A stretch of 64,000 bases of DNA, taken from positions 18,524 to 82,523 of the forward strand of contig UQSB01000004.1 of the NCBI GenBank assembly GCA_900543505.1, read 5' to 3'. This DNA comes from an uncultured Collinsella sp. (GTDB taxonomy: Bacteria; Actinomycetota; Coriobacteriia; Coriobacteriales; Coriobacteriaceae). Positions 6,661 to 15,120 of the stretch are shown in pieces (the first letter of the stretch is position 1; each line of letters begins with the position of its first letter). The position numbers were made by a program, and so were the translations under genes. The notes under the pieces are model-generated. The model was not told the origin of the DNA and searched no databases. It saw nothing but the letters and a program-made list of their open reading frames with translations.

Positions 6661-8100
6661 CTAGTCCAGACGACGGGTCTGCGCCACGTGCTTGTACCAG
6701 TATGCGCTTGCCTTGGGCGTGCGCTTCTGGGTTTCAAAGTCAACGTAGAAGAAGCCGTAACGCTTGTTGTAGCCATTGGTCCAGGAGAACTGATCCTGCA
6801 GGCTCCATAGGAAGTAGCCGCCCACGTTGACACCCACCTCCATGGCCTTGAGCAGCCAGCGCAGGTGCTGCTCGATGTAGTCGATGCGCGGCTGGTCGTC
6901 CACAAAACCGTCCTTGTAGGGGTCCTTGTAGCCCATGCCGTTTTCGGTGATGAAGATCTGCTTGTAGTTGGGGTAGCGCTGCTTAATGTAGACGAGCAGG
7001 TCGAACAGACCCTCGGGATAGATGATCCAGTCCCAGTCGGTGGTGGGGATGCCGGGCTTGTTCACGTGCTCGCCAATGCCCTTGACGCGCCAGCGGCCGG
7101 TGCCCTTCTCGCCCGTACCGTTGTGGTGCAGGTCGTTCTCGCCGTCGTAAGCCTTGAGGAAGCGGCACTGGTAGTTGTTGACACCCAGGTAGTCGTTGTA
7201 GAGCGCGGCCTCGCGCATAATCTCGAGGTCCTTGTCCAGGATCTCGATGGTGCCGCCCGAGACGGCAGCCAGGCGGTTGGCGCACTCGAGGGTGTCGGGG
7301 GCATAGTCGCCGCGGAAGGTGGCGTCGAGCAGGAACTGGTTTTGCAGCACGTGCTCGTTGTTGGCGGCCTTGATGTCGGCGGGTTCGTTCTCGTTGAGCG
7401 GGTACTTGAACTCCAACGACTGAATGACGCCGATCTTGCCCTTAAAGCCGCCGTTGTGGAAGGCCAGCACCGCCTTGGCGTGGGCGAGCATCATGTTGTG
7501 CTCGCACTGGAAGGCCTCGGCCAGATGAGCTTTGACGCCACCGGGGAAGGTGCCCTCGATGTAGGTGTTGGAGGCGTCGGCCCAGATCTCGTTAAAGGTG
7601 AACCAGTAGGTTACCTGGTCGGCGTACTCCTTAAAGCAGAAGGTGGCAAAGTCCACAAAGGCGTCGATGGTCTCGCGGTTGAGGAAGTCGCCCTTCTCAA
7701 AGAGGGGCAGCGGCGTGTCGAAGTGATGCAGCGTGACAAACGGCTCAACGTGGTGCTTGTGGCACTCGGCGAAGAGGTCGTGGTAGAACTGGACACCCTC
7801 GGGGTTTATCTCTCCGGTGCCGTTGGGGAAGATGCGGCTCCAGGCGATGGAGAGACGAATGCCGTTGATGCCGAACTCCTCGCACAGCTCCAGATCGACG
7901 GGGTACTGGTTGTAGAAGTCGGAAGCGGGATCGGGGGAGAAACGGCCCTGGGCTTCCAGAAAATCGTCCCACGCGACCTTGCCCTTACCGTGAGTGCGGG
8001 TCTCGCCCTCTACCTGGTAGGCAGCAGTGGCCCCGCCAAAGACAAAGTCCTCGGGAAACTGCGCGGGCGGGTTGGTGACGCTAGCAGGATTAACGGACAT
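6661..8100 (-). CDS. lacG: 6-phospho-beta-galactosidase, glycoside hydrolase family 1
   Basis: The 479-residue enzyme hydrolyses lactose-6-phosphate, made by the lactose PTS, to glucose and galactose-6-phosphate. The acid/base is E171 in TFNE and the nucleophile is E386 in ITENGMG. The C-terminal phosphate-binding segment SWTNGYNKRYG (S439, K446, Y448) is the mark of phospho-glycosidases and closely matches lactococcal LacG. It follows lacE with a gap of 66 nt on the same strand and is probably co-transcribed. The start codon has only a weak GGAT ribosome site, so translation may partly depend on lacE. Confidence 0.95.
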   Translation of the reverse strand: MSVNPASVTNPPAQFPEDFVFGGATAAYQVEGETRTHGKGKVAWDDFLEAQGRFSPDPASDFYNQYPVDLELCEEFGINGIRLSIAWSRIFPNGTGEINPEGVQFYHDLFAECHKHHVEPFVTLHHFDTPLPLFEKGDFLNRETIDAFVDFATFCFKEYADQVTYWFTFNEIWADASNTYIEGTFPGGVKAHLAEAFQCEHNMMLAHAKAVLAFHNGGFKGKIGVIQSLEFKYPLNENEPADIKAANNEHVLQNQFLLDATFRGDYAPDTLECANRLAAVSGGTIEILDKDLEIMREAALYNDYLGVNNYQCRFLKAYDGENDLHHNGTGEKGTGRWRVKGIGEHVNKPGIPTTDWDWIIYPEGLFDLLVYIKQRYPNYKQIFITENGMGYKDPYKDGFVDDQPRIDYIEQHLRWLLKAMEVGVNVGGYFLWSLQDQFSWTNGYNKRYGFFYVDFETQKRTPKASAYWYKHVAQTRRLD

Positions 8101-8166
8101 GATGATCCAATCGTTTAAATCGAAGGGCCAGCCGGTCTTGGATAGTCGGCTGGCCCTAAGCGTTAC

Positions 8167-9942
8167 TTACTTCGACAGCTGCTCGCTCACAAAGGCGAGA
8201 GACTTGTCGCCGTTCTGGGAGAGCTCGATGTACTGCTTACCACGGCAGGCGACGCACTTGTTGCCCACACGCTCGCAGTCCTTCTGCAGGTCGGCCAGGT
8301 AGCTGGCAGCCTGCGGGGCCAGGACGACCAGGTCAAAGTCGGGGAGCATGTCCACGTGGTTGCCATAGGCGTCGGCAGCGGTCTCAAGATCGATGCCGCG
8401 CTCCTTGGCGGCCTTGGCCAGCGCGTTGGCGAGCAGGCCCGAGGTGCCGCCGCCCTGGCAGAGCACGAGCACGCGCTTGCCGTTGAGGTCGCTGGCGGTC
8501 GTTGCCTCGGCAGCGGGTGCTGTGGAAGCGGTGGGGGCGTCGGCCTTCACGGCCTCGGCTGCGGCACCGGCGGCAACGCTCTTGGCATCGGCCTTGCCCT
8601 GGAAGGCGTCGTTGAGCTTGGCGGCCTTCTCGGCGTTCTTGGCGGCGAGCTCCTCCTGGGAGATCTCGGCCTCCTCGGCGCACTTCTGGGCGTCATAGGC
8701 ACGGAAGAACGGGTAGTACAGGGCAAAGTCGACGATCAGGATGATGGCGAGCATCACAAAGGCGAGCGGCTGGAAGCCCAAGCCCATGATGGTGCCGATG
8801 GGGCCGGGGACGGTCCAAGGCAGGGTGTACATAAAGCCGTTCATGCCCAAGAAGTCGATAAAGATCTTGAGGATCCAGATGTTGGCGATCGGAGCAAAGA
8901 CAAACGGGACAAAGAAGACGGGGTTGAGCACGATGGGTGCGGCGAACAGCAGCGGCTCGTTGACGGCAAAGCACACGGGGACGATGGCTGCCTTACCGAC
9001 GGCACGCATCTCCTGGGATTTGGCCAGGAAGCAGAACATAAAGACCAGGACGAGCGTGGCGCCGGTGCCGCCCATGCAGACGACGAAGTACTGGGCACCC
9101 TGGGTCAGGACAGCGGAAGCGTGCTGACCAGCCTGGAATGCAGCCAGGTTGTCGGTCATGTTGGCAACGAGGGCGGCGGCGATGGCGGGCTCGACGATTG
9201 AGGGGCCGTGGACGCCCACGAACCAGAAGAGGCTCATAGCGCCGTAGATGACGGCGAGGCCGATGTAGCCGTCGGCAGCGGTGAACAGGGGCTGGAACAC
9301 TTGGATGACGCCCTGGGCAAAGCAGAAGCCAAAGGCAGCGCGGAAGACGATGTCAAAGACCCAAAAGACGGTGATGCAGACGGAGAAGGGGATGATGTCC
9401 TTAAAGGTCTGCGAAATGTTGGGCGGAACCTGCTCGGGCATCTTGACGGTGATGTTGCGCTTAATGAAGAACTTGTAGATGATGCCGGTCACAAACGCAG
9501 CGATGAAGGCGGTCAGCAGGCCCTTGGAACCAAGGTAGGTGGTGTTGAAGCCGCTGGCGGCGTCCGTGGCGATCGTGTCGCTCGAAAGGAGCAAGAAGCC
9601 GATGATGGCCGCGCACATGCACGAGATGAAGTTGATCTGGTTGTTCTTGGGCAGATCACGGTTCTGGGCGTCGGCGAAGTGCTTGGCCGTGGTGGCGGCG
9701 CAGGCGATGGCCAGGATGCCCATGGAGTAGTTGTAGCACTTCCACAGGGCGTTGTTGATGTCATCGGGCCAGTAGAAACCCCAGATGTTGGGGACCGAGG
9801 CTACCAGGCAGAAGATGGACGAGAAGATGATGATGGGGATGACGGAGATAAAGCCGTCGCGGATCGCCTTGAGGTACTTGTTGCGGGCGATCGCGTTGAA
9901 AAAGGGCTGACCCTTTTCGATGATGGCGATGAGTTGCTCCAT
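8167..9942 (-). CDS. lacE: Lactose-specific PTS IICB component
   Basis: This 591-residue membrane permease takes up and phosphorylates lactose. The N-terminal IIC domain (about 1-420) has repeated membrane segments and the VGVHGPSIVEP segment of the lactose/cellobiose family. An Ala- and Lys-rich linker (about 425-485) leads to the IIB domain, whose phosphorylated cysteine is C495 in VLCQGGGTS. The start ATG follows AGGAG at good spacing. Its IIA partner is lacF at 11519, on the other side of a divergent LacI-type regulator. Two operator-like sites lie in the shared promoter region. Confidence 0.95.
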   Translation of the reverse strand: MEQLIAIIEKGQPFFNAIARNKYLKAIRDGFISVIPIIIFSSIFCLVASVPNIWGFYWPDDINNALWKCYNYSMGILAIACAATTAKHFADAQNRDLPKNNQINFISCMCAAIIGFLLLSSDTIATDAASGFNTTYLGSKGLLTAFIAAFVTGIIYKFFIKRNITVKMPEQVPPNISQTFKDIIPFSVCITVFWVFDIVFRAAFGFCFAQGVIQVFQPLFTAADGYIGLAVIYGAMSLFWFVGVHGPSIVEPAIAAALVANMTDNLAAFQAGQHASAVLTQGAQYFVVCMGGTGATLVLVFMFCFLAKSQEMRAVGKAAIVPVCFAVNEPLLFAAPIVLNPVFFVPFVFAPIANIWILKIFIDFLGMNGFMYTLPWTVPGPIGTIMGLGFQPLAFVMLAIILIVDFALYYPFFRAYDAQKCAEEAEISQEELAAKNAEKAAKLNDAFQGKADAKSVAAGAAAEAVKADAPTASTAPAAEATTASDLNGKRVLVLCQGGGTSGLLANALAKAAKERGIDLETAADAYGNHVDMLPDFDLVVLAPQAASYLADLQKDCERVGNKCVACRGKQYIELSQNGDKSLAFVSEQLSK

Positions 9943-10005
9943 GCAATGCTCCTAAGAGTCGGTGGGTTAGCAACGATGGTAGCTTTTGGCGTTCGGTTGC
10001 CAAAA

Positions 10006-10019
10006 TGTTGACGTTGCCA
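10006..10019 (-). promoter_or_regulatory. LacI-type operator, lacE-proximal
   Basis: TGTTGACGTTGCCA fits the TGxxAACGTTxxCA pattern of LacI-family operators. The 19 bases around it are the reverse complement, with one mismatch, of the site at 10127. It lies 64 nt before the lacE start. Confidence 0.7.
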
Positions 10020-10126
10020 TTTTGCGACACAAAAAAAAGACGCGAACCAGTGGTTCCTATGCCTGCGAACCATCGATTCCTTACGCGTAAACGTTTGAGC
10101 CGCCCGGTGGCTCTGTATTTGCGCAA

Positions 10127-10140
10127 TGGCAACGTTAACA
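10127..10140 (+). promoter_or_regulatory. LacI-type operator, lacI-proximal
   Basis: TGGCAACGTTAACA pairs in inverted orientation with the site at 10006, about 121 nt centre to centre. Two such sites flanking divergent promoters suggest repression by looping and autoregulation. A further GAACCAGTGGTTC palindrome at 10044-10056 lies between them and is unassigned. Confidence 0.7.
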
Positions 10141-10299
10141 TTTGGGCGACAAAAGCCGTTCGAGGAAGCAAGATTGTCGGTGAACGGTAGGTTTTAGGTG
10201 GTAAACGTATTGTGGGGGAGGTGTTGGATATACTTGAAGGCGTTCATTTGACTGCGTAGGGTGCCGCCAATGGCATCGTTGACATAGAAAGATCGACCT

Positions 10300-11304
10300 A
10301 TGGCCGCTGTTAAAAAATCGGTTTCCGTTAAGGACGTGGCGCGTCTCGCGGGCGTCTCGGAGCAGACGGTCTCGCGCACCGTGCACGATTCGCCCAGCGT
10401 GCGCCCCGAGACCAAGGAGCGCGTGCGTGCCGCCATGCGCGAGCTGGGGTATCGTCCCAATTTTGCCGGTCGATCGCTGCGCCGCGGCAAGTTTAAGACC
10501 GTCGGTGTCGCCATGTTCAACATTACCGGCACCGGCAACCTCGACCGTATGGAGGGCTTTACCGCTGCGGCCGACAAACACGGCTATGCCATCACCCTAA
10601 CTAAAGTAGACGGGCATCCGTATACCCTCGAGAGTGCATCGTCGCGCATGAGCGCACTTCCGGTGGATGGCATGGTTGTGATCATGAATCGCATGCCGGC
10701 GGACTTTGGCACCTTCGAGCCGCTGCCCGGTATGCAGACGGTGCTCGTTACCATGCTGGAGCACCCGCTCTGTTCAACGGTCGATAACGACCAGTTCGAT
10801 TGCTCGCGCCAGGTGGTCGAGTACTTGCTGGTGCAGGGGCACAAGACCGTGCACTTTATCTCATGCCCCGAGCGCTCGCTTTCGGGCATGCAGCGCGAGG
10901 AAGGCTGGCGTGAGACACTGCGCGCACATGGTATTGAGCCGCCGCGACTCGTCCGTGGCGATTGGACGGCACAGAGCGGATATGCTGCCGGTCAGGCTCT
11001 AGCGGACGATCCGACCTGTACCGCCATCTATGCTTCCAACGATGCCATGGCCTACGGCTGCATTCGCGGGCTCGAGTCGCGCGGGAAGCGCGTGCCCCAG
11101 GACGTGAGCGTAGTGGGTGTTGACGATAGTCTGGGCGACATCGTGCCCGACCGTCGCCTGACCACGGTGCGCTTTGACAACAAGCGCGTCGGCATGTGGG
11201 CTGTCGACAAGATTGCCGGCGCCGAGGGGGGTGCGTCTGGCGTGGAGCACATGCTGATCCCCGGCATGCTCGTAGAGGGTGATACGGTGCGCGATGTACG
11301 CTAG
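10300..11304 (+). CDS. LacI-family repressor of the lactose PTS genes
   Basis: The 334-residue protein has an N-terminal LacI helix-turn-helix (about residues 8-55, VKDVARLAGVSEQTVSRTVH) and the hinge-helix region. A periplasmic-binding-protein-like effector domain ends in the VSVVGVDDS segment. It lies between lacE (divergent) and lacF (downstream), with inverted operator pairs in its promoter. The local lactose repressor therefore appears to be LacI-type rather than the DeoR-type LacR of lactococci. The likely effector is lactose or galactose phosphate, but this cannot be read from the sequence. The ribosome site before ATG 10300 is weak. Confidence 0.9.
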   Translation: MAAVKKSVSVKDVARLAGVSEQTVSRTVHDSPSVRPETKERVRAAMRELGYRPNFAGRSLRRGKFKTVGVAMFNITGTGNLDRMEGFTAAADKHGYAITLTKVDGHPYTLESASSRMSALPVDGMVVIMNRMPADFGTFEPLPGMQTVLVTMLEHPLCSTVDNDQFDCSRQVVEYLLVQGHKTVHFISCPERSLSGMQREEGWRETLRAHGIEPPRLVRGDWTAQSGYAAGQALADDPTCTAIYASNDAMAYGCIRGLESRGKRVPQDVSVVGVDDSLGDIVPDRRLTTVRFDNKRVGMWAVDKIAGAEGGASGVEHMLIPGMLVEGDTVRDVR

Positions 11305-11518
11305 GGTGTGGACCTGTTTGGGTTGCCACTAATTGTGTTCGATATTGTTCGCATTGGTTTAAAAACCGTTCACGGGCGAAAATCGACCGTTCACAGCTCG
11401 AAATTGCGTTTTGCATTGTTCTGTTTTGTTTGAATGTTAATGTTTCTGTCATACACAACGCAGCGCGTATGCCCGGACGCGATGCTCTCCATTGGTTCAT
11501 ATGTGAAAGGAACGCAAT

Positions 11519-11857
11519 ATGGCGACCAAAGAAGAAATCTCGATGGTTGGATTCGAGATCGTCGCATACGCGGGTGACGCCCAGACCGATCTGCTTGCAG
11601 CGCTCGATGCTGCTCGCGAGGGTGATTTTGAGAAGGCCGAGCAGCTGCACAAGGATGCCAGCGATGCACTTATCGGCGCCCACGACACGCAGACCAAGCT
11701 GCTTTCGCAGGAGGCCGGCGGCGGCGAGATGGAGATGACCTTCATCATGGCTCACGCTCAGGACACTCTCATGACCACCATGATCCTGGAGAAGCAGACC
11801 CGCTTTACCATCGATGCCTATAAGCGCATCGCCGCACTCGAGGCTAAGCTCGCCTAA
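11519..11857 (+). CDS. lacF: Lactose-specific PTS IIA component
   Basis: This 112-residue cytoplasmic protein passes phosphate from HPr to the IIB domain of LacE. It matches the lactose/cellobiose IIA family over its whole length, from GFEIVAYAGDA to the C-terminal helix. The phosphorylated histidine is H79 in IMAHAQDTLMTT. The ATG follows AAAGGA. It is separated from lacE-lacG by the LacI-type gene and ends in a strong terminator. With LacE and LacG it completes lactose uptake and cleavage. Confidence 0.95.
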   Translation: MATKEEISMVGFEIVAYAGDAQTDLLAALDAAREGDFEKAEQLHKDASDALIGAHDTQTKLLSQEAGGGEMEMTFIMAHAQDTLMTTMILEKQTRFTIDAYKRIAALEAKLA

Positions 11858-11884
11858 CGAGCTCTCACAACCAAGTCCCCTTCC

Positions 11885-11919
11885 AAAAGCTCTGCCGCTA
11901 CCCGCGGCAGGGCTTTTCT
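11885..11919 (+). terminator. Terminator of lacF
   Basis: A stem AAAAGCTCTGCCGC/GCGGCAGGGCTTTT with a short loop is followed by TCTGTTT, 27 nt after the lacF stop codon. Confidence 0.85.
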
Positions 11920-12052
11920 GTTTACCCGGCACTTGGGGACGTTCCTTATCTGCCGGCAGTTTGGGACACTCCTGCCATGCATTCGATCCTTTGAGGATGG
12001 AAGAAACCGGGTCATTAGGTTTGCTGCGGTGCCGACTCGGTCTGTCGGTTAC

Positions 12053-12204
12053 AAAACTATGCCGGTTTACTACGATGAATCGCATTCTTTCAACTATGGA
12101 AAGAACAGCGTTATCAAAGCCGCAGGTAGAAAGCTTGTCATTTTCTGCTAATAGCAAATGTGGTCGGTCCTATCGGTTTTATCGTAGTAAACCGGCATAG
12201 TTTT
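12053..12204 (+). repeat. Palindromic element with CCGCAGGT core (copy 2), 24-bp perfect arms
   Basis: The 24-nt arms at 12053-12076 and 12181-12204 are perfect inverted repeats, separated by 104 nt. The loop holds AAAGCCGCAGGT (12116-12127), related to the AAAACCGCAGGTC core of three other elements, although the arms are unrelated to theirs. A degenerate GGGGACGTTC stretch (11935-11975) precedes it. No gene is seen between lacF and 12322. Confidence 0.82.
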
Positions 12205-12321
12205 GAAATGGCACTATTCGACTAGCAGCGTTATGGAGCTTCTGCACGCCCTCCCGTTCGGTTTTTCGATGGGTGGGTATACTTTCCACCGCAATACAGG
12301 CCGGAATGAGGAGGCATCCAA

Positions 12322-13335
12322 ATGCCGGATAACGGGTCAATACAAAAAAGAGACGCGCACGAGATGGCTCATGGGCGTCCTGTCCAGATAACCGAGCACA
12401 CGACGGTAACCGAGCTGCAGCCCAGCCTGTCCGATGTCGTGTGCGCAAACAAAAAGCTGCAGATTGGCTTTATCGTTGCACTCGTGGTACTGGCGCTGCT
12501 GTCGGGCTTTGTGGCTCGTCCGCATTTTGCCGATACCAAAACATGGGACTCCACCATCGAGGTCATCGACCAAAAGAAGGGCAACGTTTTGGCGCTCACG
12601 ACCTCGTGCGTGGCGCTGTCTGCGGGCATTACCGCGCTGCCGGGTGATACGGGAACGCCGGTTGCCGAGCAGCTCGCGCAGCTTTCGGGTAACTTGGGCA
12701 TCGTGCTTGCCGTGCTCTACCTAGAGAAATATTTGCTCACGATTTTGTGGTCGGTTGGCTTGGGCATCTTAATCCCGTTTGCGCTGGTGCTCTTTGCGGT
12801 CTCGCTTGGCATTCACGGACGCTGGAGCACGAGCGCTGTCCTGCGCCGCGTGGCGACCCGCGTGCTGGTGGTTGCCGTGATCGGCATGGCCTTGGTGCCT
12901 GCAAGCGTATGGGTGTCGCAAAAGGTCGACGAGACGTATCGGGTGAGCATCGAAGCGGCCGAGCAAAAGGCGGCCGACGCTGCGGGTGCGGCAGACGGCA
13001 ATAGCTCCAAAACGAGCAAGAAAAAGTCCGAGTCCACAGAATCCAAGAACGTGCTTGAGCAGCTTGCCGACGGTGCCTCGGGTCTTGTCGCGTCGGTGAC
13101 CAACGGCGCCAAACAGATGACCGATGAGATTGTGCAACAGGTGACCGATCTGATCGAAGGCGTCATCGTGATGATTGTGACTTCGTGCGTTATTCCATTG
13201 CTGGTGCTCGCGGCGTTTCTGTGGCTGGGGCACACGCTGCTGGGGATCGATATTTCCGGCCCGGCGAACTATTTAACGGGACGTTTTCTGAGCGCTCCGT
13301 CCAAACATGCCAAGAAGAGCGGGCAGTCTGAGTAG
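12322..13335 (+). CDS. Unknown multi-pass membrane protein in the lac cluster
   Basis: I do not recognise this 337-residue protein. A hydrophilic start is followed by membrane segments near residues 47-65, about 115-160 (two or three) and 178-200. Then comes a charged Ser/Lys/Ala-rich stretch (about 215-245) and a last hydrophobic segment (about 280-305). The ATG follows GAGGAGG at 7 nt, so translation should be efficient. A TATACT -10-like hexamer lies at 12278. It sits between lacF and lacA with its own terminator. A link to lactose use is suggested only by position. Confidence 0.75.
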   Translation: MPDNGSIQKRDAHEMAHGRPVQITEHTTVTELQPSLSDVVCANKKLQIGFIVALVVLALLSGFVARPHFADTKTWDSTIEVIDQKKGNVLALTTSCVALSAGITALPGDTGTPVAEQLAQLSGNLGIVLAVLYLEKYLLTILWSVGLGILIPFALVLFAVSLGIHGRWSTSAVLRRVATRVLVVAVIGMALVPASVWVSQKVDETYRVSIEAAEQKAADAAGAADGNSSKTSKKKSESTESKNVLEQLADGASGLVASVTNGAKQMTDEIVQQVTDLIEGVIVMIVTSCVIPLLVLAAFLWLGHTLLGIDISGPANYLTGRFLSAPSKHAKKSGQSE

Positions 13336-13368
13336 GCGGCAAAGCGATCTTTGGAAGATCAACCGTAA

Positions 13369-13408
13369 GAAGGGCGGCCGAGACACGTTCTCGGCCGCCC
13401 TTTTGTTT
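13369..13408 (+). terminator. Terminator of the membrane-protein gene
   Basis: A 14-bp stem AAGGGCGGCCGAGA/TCTCGGCCGCCCTT is followed by TTGTTTGTT. Confidence 0.88.
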
Positions 13409-13472
13409 GTTGAACACATGGTCGCTACGTCTGCGCCGGGCTCAAACGGTCGGCAATCAACCGTAAACGGTA

Positions 13473-13492
13473 TTTGTTCAAAAAAGAACAAA
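13473..13492 (+). promoter_or_regulatory. Perfect palindrome TTTGTTC-N6-GAACAAA upstream of lacA
   Basis: Seven-base perfect arms with a six-A centre lie about 150 nt before lacA. It is a likely repressor site. TTTGTTC also occurs between galM and the DeoR gene. Confidence 0.6.
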
Positions 13493-13528
13493 GTTAAACA
13501 AATAATGGTTGCAACCTATGTTCGAATA

Positions 13529-13548
13529 TGTTCAAATAAACATGAACA
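13529..13548 (+). promoter_or_regulatory. Second palindrome TGTTCA-N8-TGAACA upstream of lacA
   Basis: Six-base perfect arms related to the 13473 site (TGTTC core), 95 nt before lacA. The pair suggests cooperative repression of the lacAB promoter. Confidence 0.55.
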
Positions 13549-13642
13549 GTGAAGAACCGCACATTCAGATGCCCGGACCTGAGCGCGATTCAACACTTCC
13601 AAACAGAAACTACGCACCTGCGTATCTCTCAAGGAGGATGTC

Positions 13643-14071
13643 ATGAGGGTTGTAATCGCTTCCGATGCCGACGGTATGTCGATGAAGGAGTCCATCAAGG
13701 AGATGCTCATCGCTGACGGTCACGAGGTCGTCGACTATTCCGAGACCCCTGCTGCGGACTTTGTCGATTCCGCGACCGCCGTTGCCAAGGACCTGCTGGA
13801 GCACAAGGATTCCCAGGGCTTCGCATTCGATAAGTACGGCGTCGGCTCCTATATGGCCGCCGTCAAGATCAAGGGCATGGTCGTCGCCAACATTTCCGAC
13901 GAGCGTTCCGCCTACATGACCCGCGAGCACAACGGCTCGCGCATGGTCACCATGGGCCCGGGCGTTGTGGGCACCGAGGTCGCCAAGAAGATCGCCCGCG
14001 AGTTCCTGCGCGCCCAGTACGCCGGCGGCCGTCACCAGATCCGTGTCGACATGCTCAACAAGATGGCCTAA
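13643..14071 (+). CDS. lacA: Galactose-6-phosphate isomerase subunit LacA
   Basis: With LacB this 142-residue protein converts galactose-6-phosphate to tagatose-6-phosphate. It matches lactococcal LacA in length and at the C-terminus (GGRHQIRVDMLNK), and has the SDERSAYMTREHN segment of the RpiB/LacAB fold. The ATG follows AAGGAGG. lacB begins 63 nt downstream on the same strand. Paired palindromes upstream mark its promoter region. Confidence 0.95.
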   Translation: MRVVIASDADGMSMKESIKEMLIADGHEVVDYSETPAADFVDSATAVAKDLLEHKDSQGFAFDKYGVGSYMAAVKIKGMVVANISDERSAYMTREHNGSRMVTMGPGVVGTEVAKKIAREFLRAQYAGGRHQIRVDMLNKMA

Positions 14072-14134
14072 CGAGAGCCACCGAGAACTCGAACTTCTAT
14101 CTCAACTTGTGAATTCAGACGAAAGGACGTTCTG

Positions 14135-14659
14135 ATGAAGAAGACCATCGCAATCGGTTGCGACCATATCGTTACGGACGAGAAGATCTATCTGGCCGAC
14201 CGCCTGGAGCAGGCTGGCTACAAGGTGCTCGACTGCGGCACCTACAGCCACACCCGTACGCACTATCCCATCTACGGTAAGGCCGTGGGCGAGGCTGTTG
14301 CCAGCGGTAAGGCCGACTTTGGCGTGGCCCTGTGCGGCACCGGCATCGGCATCACCAACGCCGTCAACAAGGTTCCCGGCGCTCGCTGCGCCCTGGTTCG
14401 CGACATGACCTCTGCCCTGTATGCCCGTCGCGAGCTCAACGCCAACATCGTGGGCTTTGGCGGCAAGATCACCGGCGAGTTCCTGATGGCCGATATCATG
14501 CTTGCCTTCCTGGAGGAGCCCTACGAGAAGACTCCCGAGCACGACGCCCTGATTGCCAAGATTGACGCTTGCAATAAGGCCGACGCCGAGGCTCAGGCTG
14601 ACCCGCACTTCTTTGACGAGTTCCTCGAGAAGTGGGACCGCGGCGAATACCACGACTAA
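14135..14659 (+). CDS. lacB: Galactose-6-phosphate isomerase subunit LacB
   Basis: This 174-residue partner of LacA carries the RpiB-fold active-site segments GCDHIV (N-terminus), [12 protein letters not shown] and [16 protein letters not shown]. It ends in [13 protein letters not shown], as lactococcal LacB does. The ATG follows GAAAGGA. The hairpin at 14664 ends the lacAB unit. Confidence 0.95.
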   Translation: MKKTIAIGCDHIVTDEKIYLADRLEQAGYKVLDCGTYSHTRTHYPIYGKAVGEAVASGKADFGVALCGTGIGITNAVNKVPGARCALVRDMTSALYARRELNANIVGFGGKITGEFLMADIMLAFLEEPYEKTPEHDALIAKIDACNKADAEAQADPHFFDEFLEKWDRGEYHD

Positions 14660-14663
14660 GGGG

Positions 14664-14691
14664 GTTACGCGGTTTTACCAAACCGCGTAAC
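14664..14691 (+). terminator. TACC-loop hairpin after lacB
   Basis: A 12-bp perfect stem (GTTACGCGGTTT at 14664-14675) has loop TACC. Hairpins with the same TACC loop and outer GTTACG but different inner stem bases follow lacC (16996) and aroF (53600, minus). All three are followed by CGACGCTGC. There is no T-tract, so this may be a processing or protein-binding site rather than a classical terminator. Confidence 0.65.
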
Positions 14692-14713
14692 GGGTCGACG
14701 CTGCGCGCCGCTC

Positions 14714-14797
14714 AGGCACCCCATCTCGCCGCTCAAACCGTCGCTCGCGTACATGAAGTACGCGTCGCTCCTCTTTCGCGGTGATCTGCGGCACCTG
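14714..14797 (+). repeat. GGCACCCCATCTCGCC-type repeat (copy 1)
   Basis: About 84 nt here is closely repeated at 44099-44183, after the agmatine deiminase gene. It starts GGCACCCCATCTCGCCGC and contains GCGTAC...GTACGC around a short loop. From 14798 to 15120 I see no gene or clear site apart from the lacX ribosome site. Confidence 0.8.
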
Positions 14798-15120
14798 GGC
14801 GCCGCTCGCTGACGTTGAGGTGAGTTGCGGGGTTTGTCTTTGTTGTTGTGAAGTCATCTAGCGGGCGAGTTGCTCCGATAACACTTTTGCTTGCTGAGCT
14901 TGTGTGCTTCGTTTTGACGGTCCCCGGCATTTTGCAGCTTTTCAATTGACGGCTCGCGTTTCTGTAATGGGGCGCGGGCCAGTTTTCTATCAGCCCAATT
15001 GGCTTGGCGGGCTGGGCGTGCATTGTTCTTTTGCGTGCGGCGCCGCCTCATTACCTTTGTGCTAAAGGCACGGCGTTCGCAATGGATCGTGCAAGATGAT
15101 ATGTGAAGGAGAAGATTCCC

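Noticed and set aside
6865..8118. Long open frame opposite lacG
   Set aside because: Antisense shadow of lacG with repetitive Val/Leu/Gly composition and no domain.
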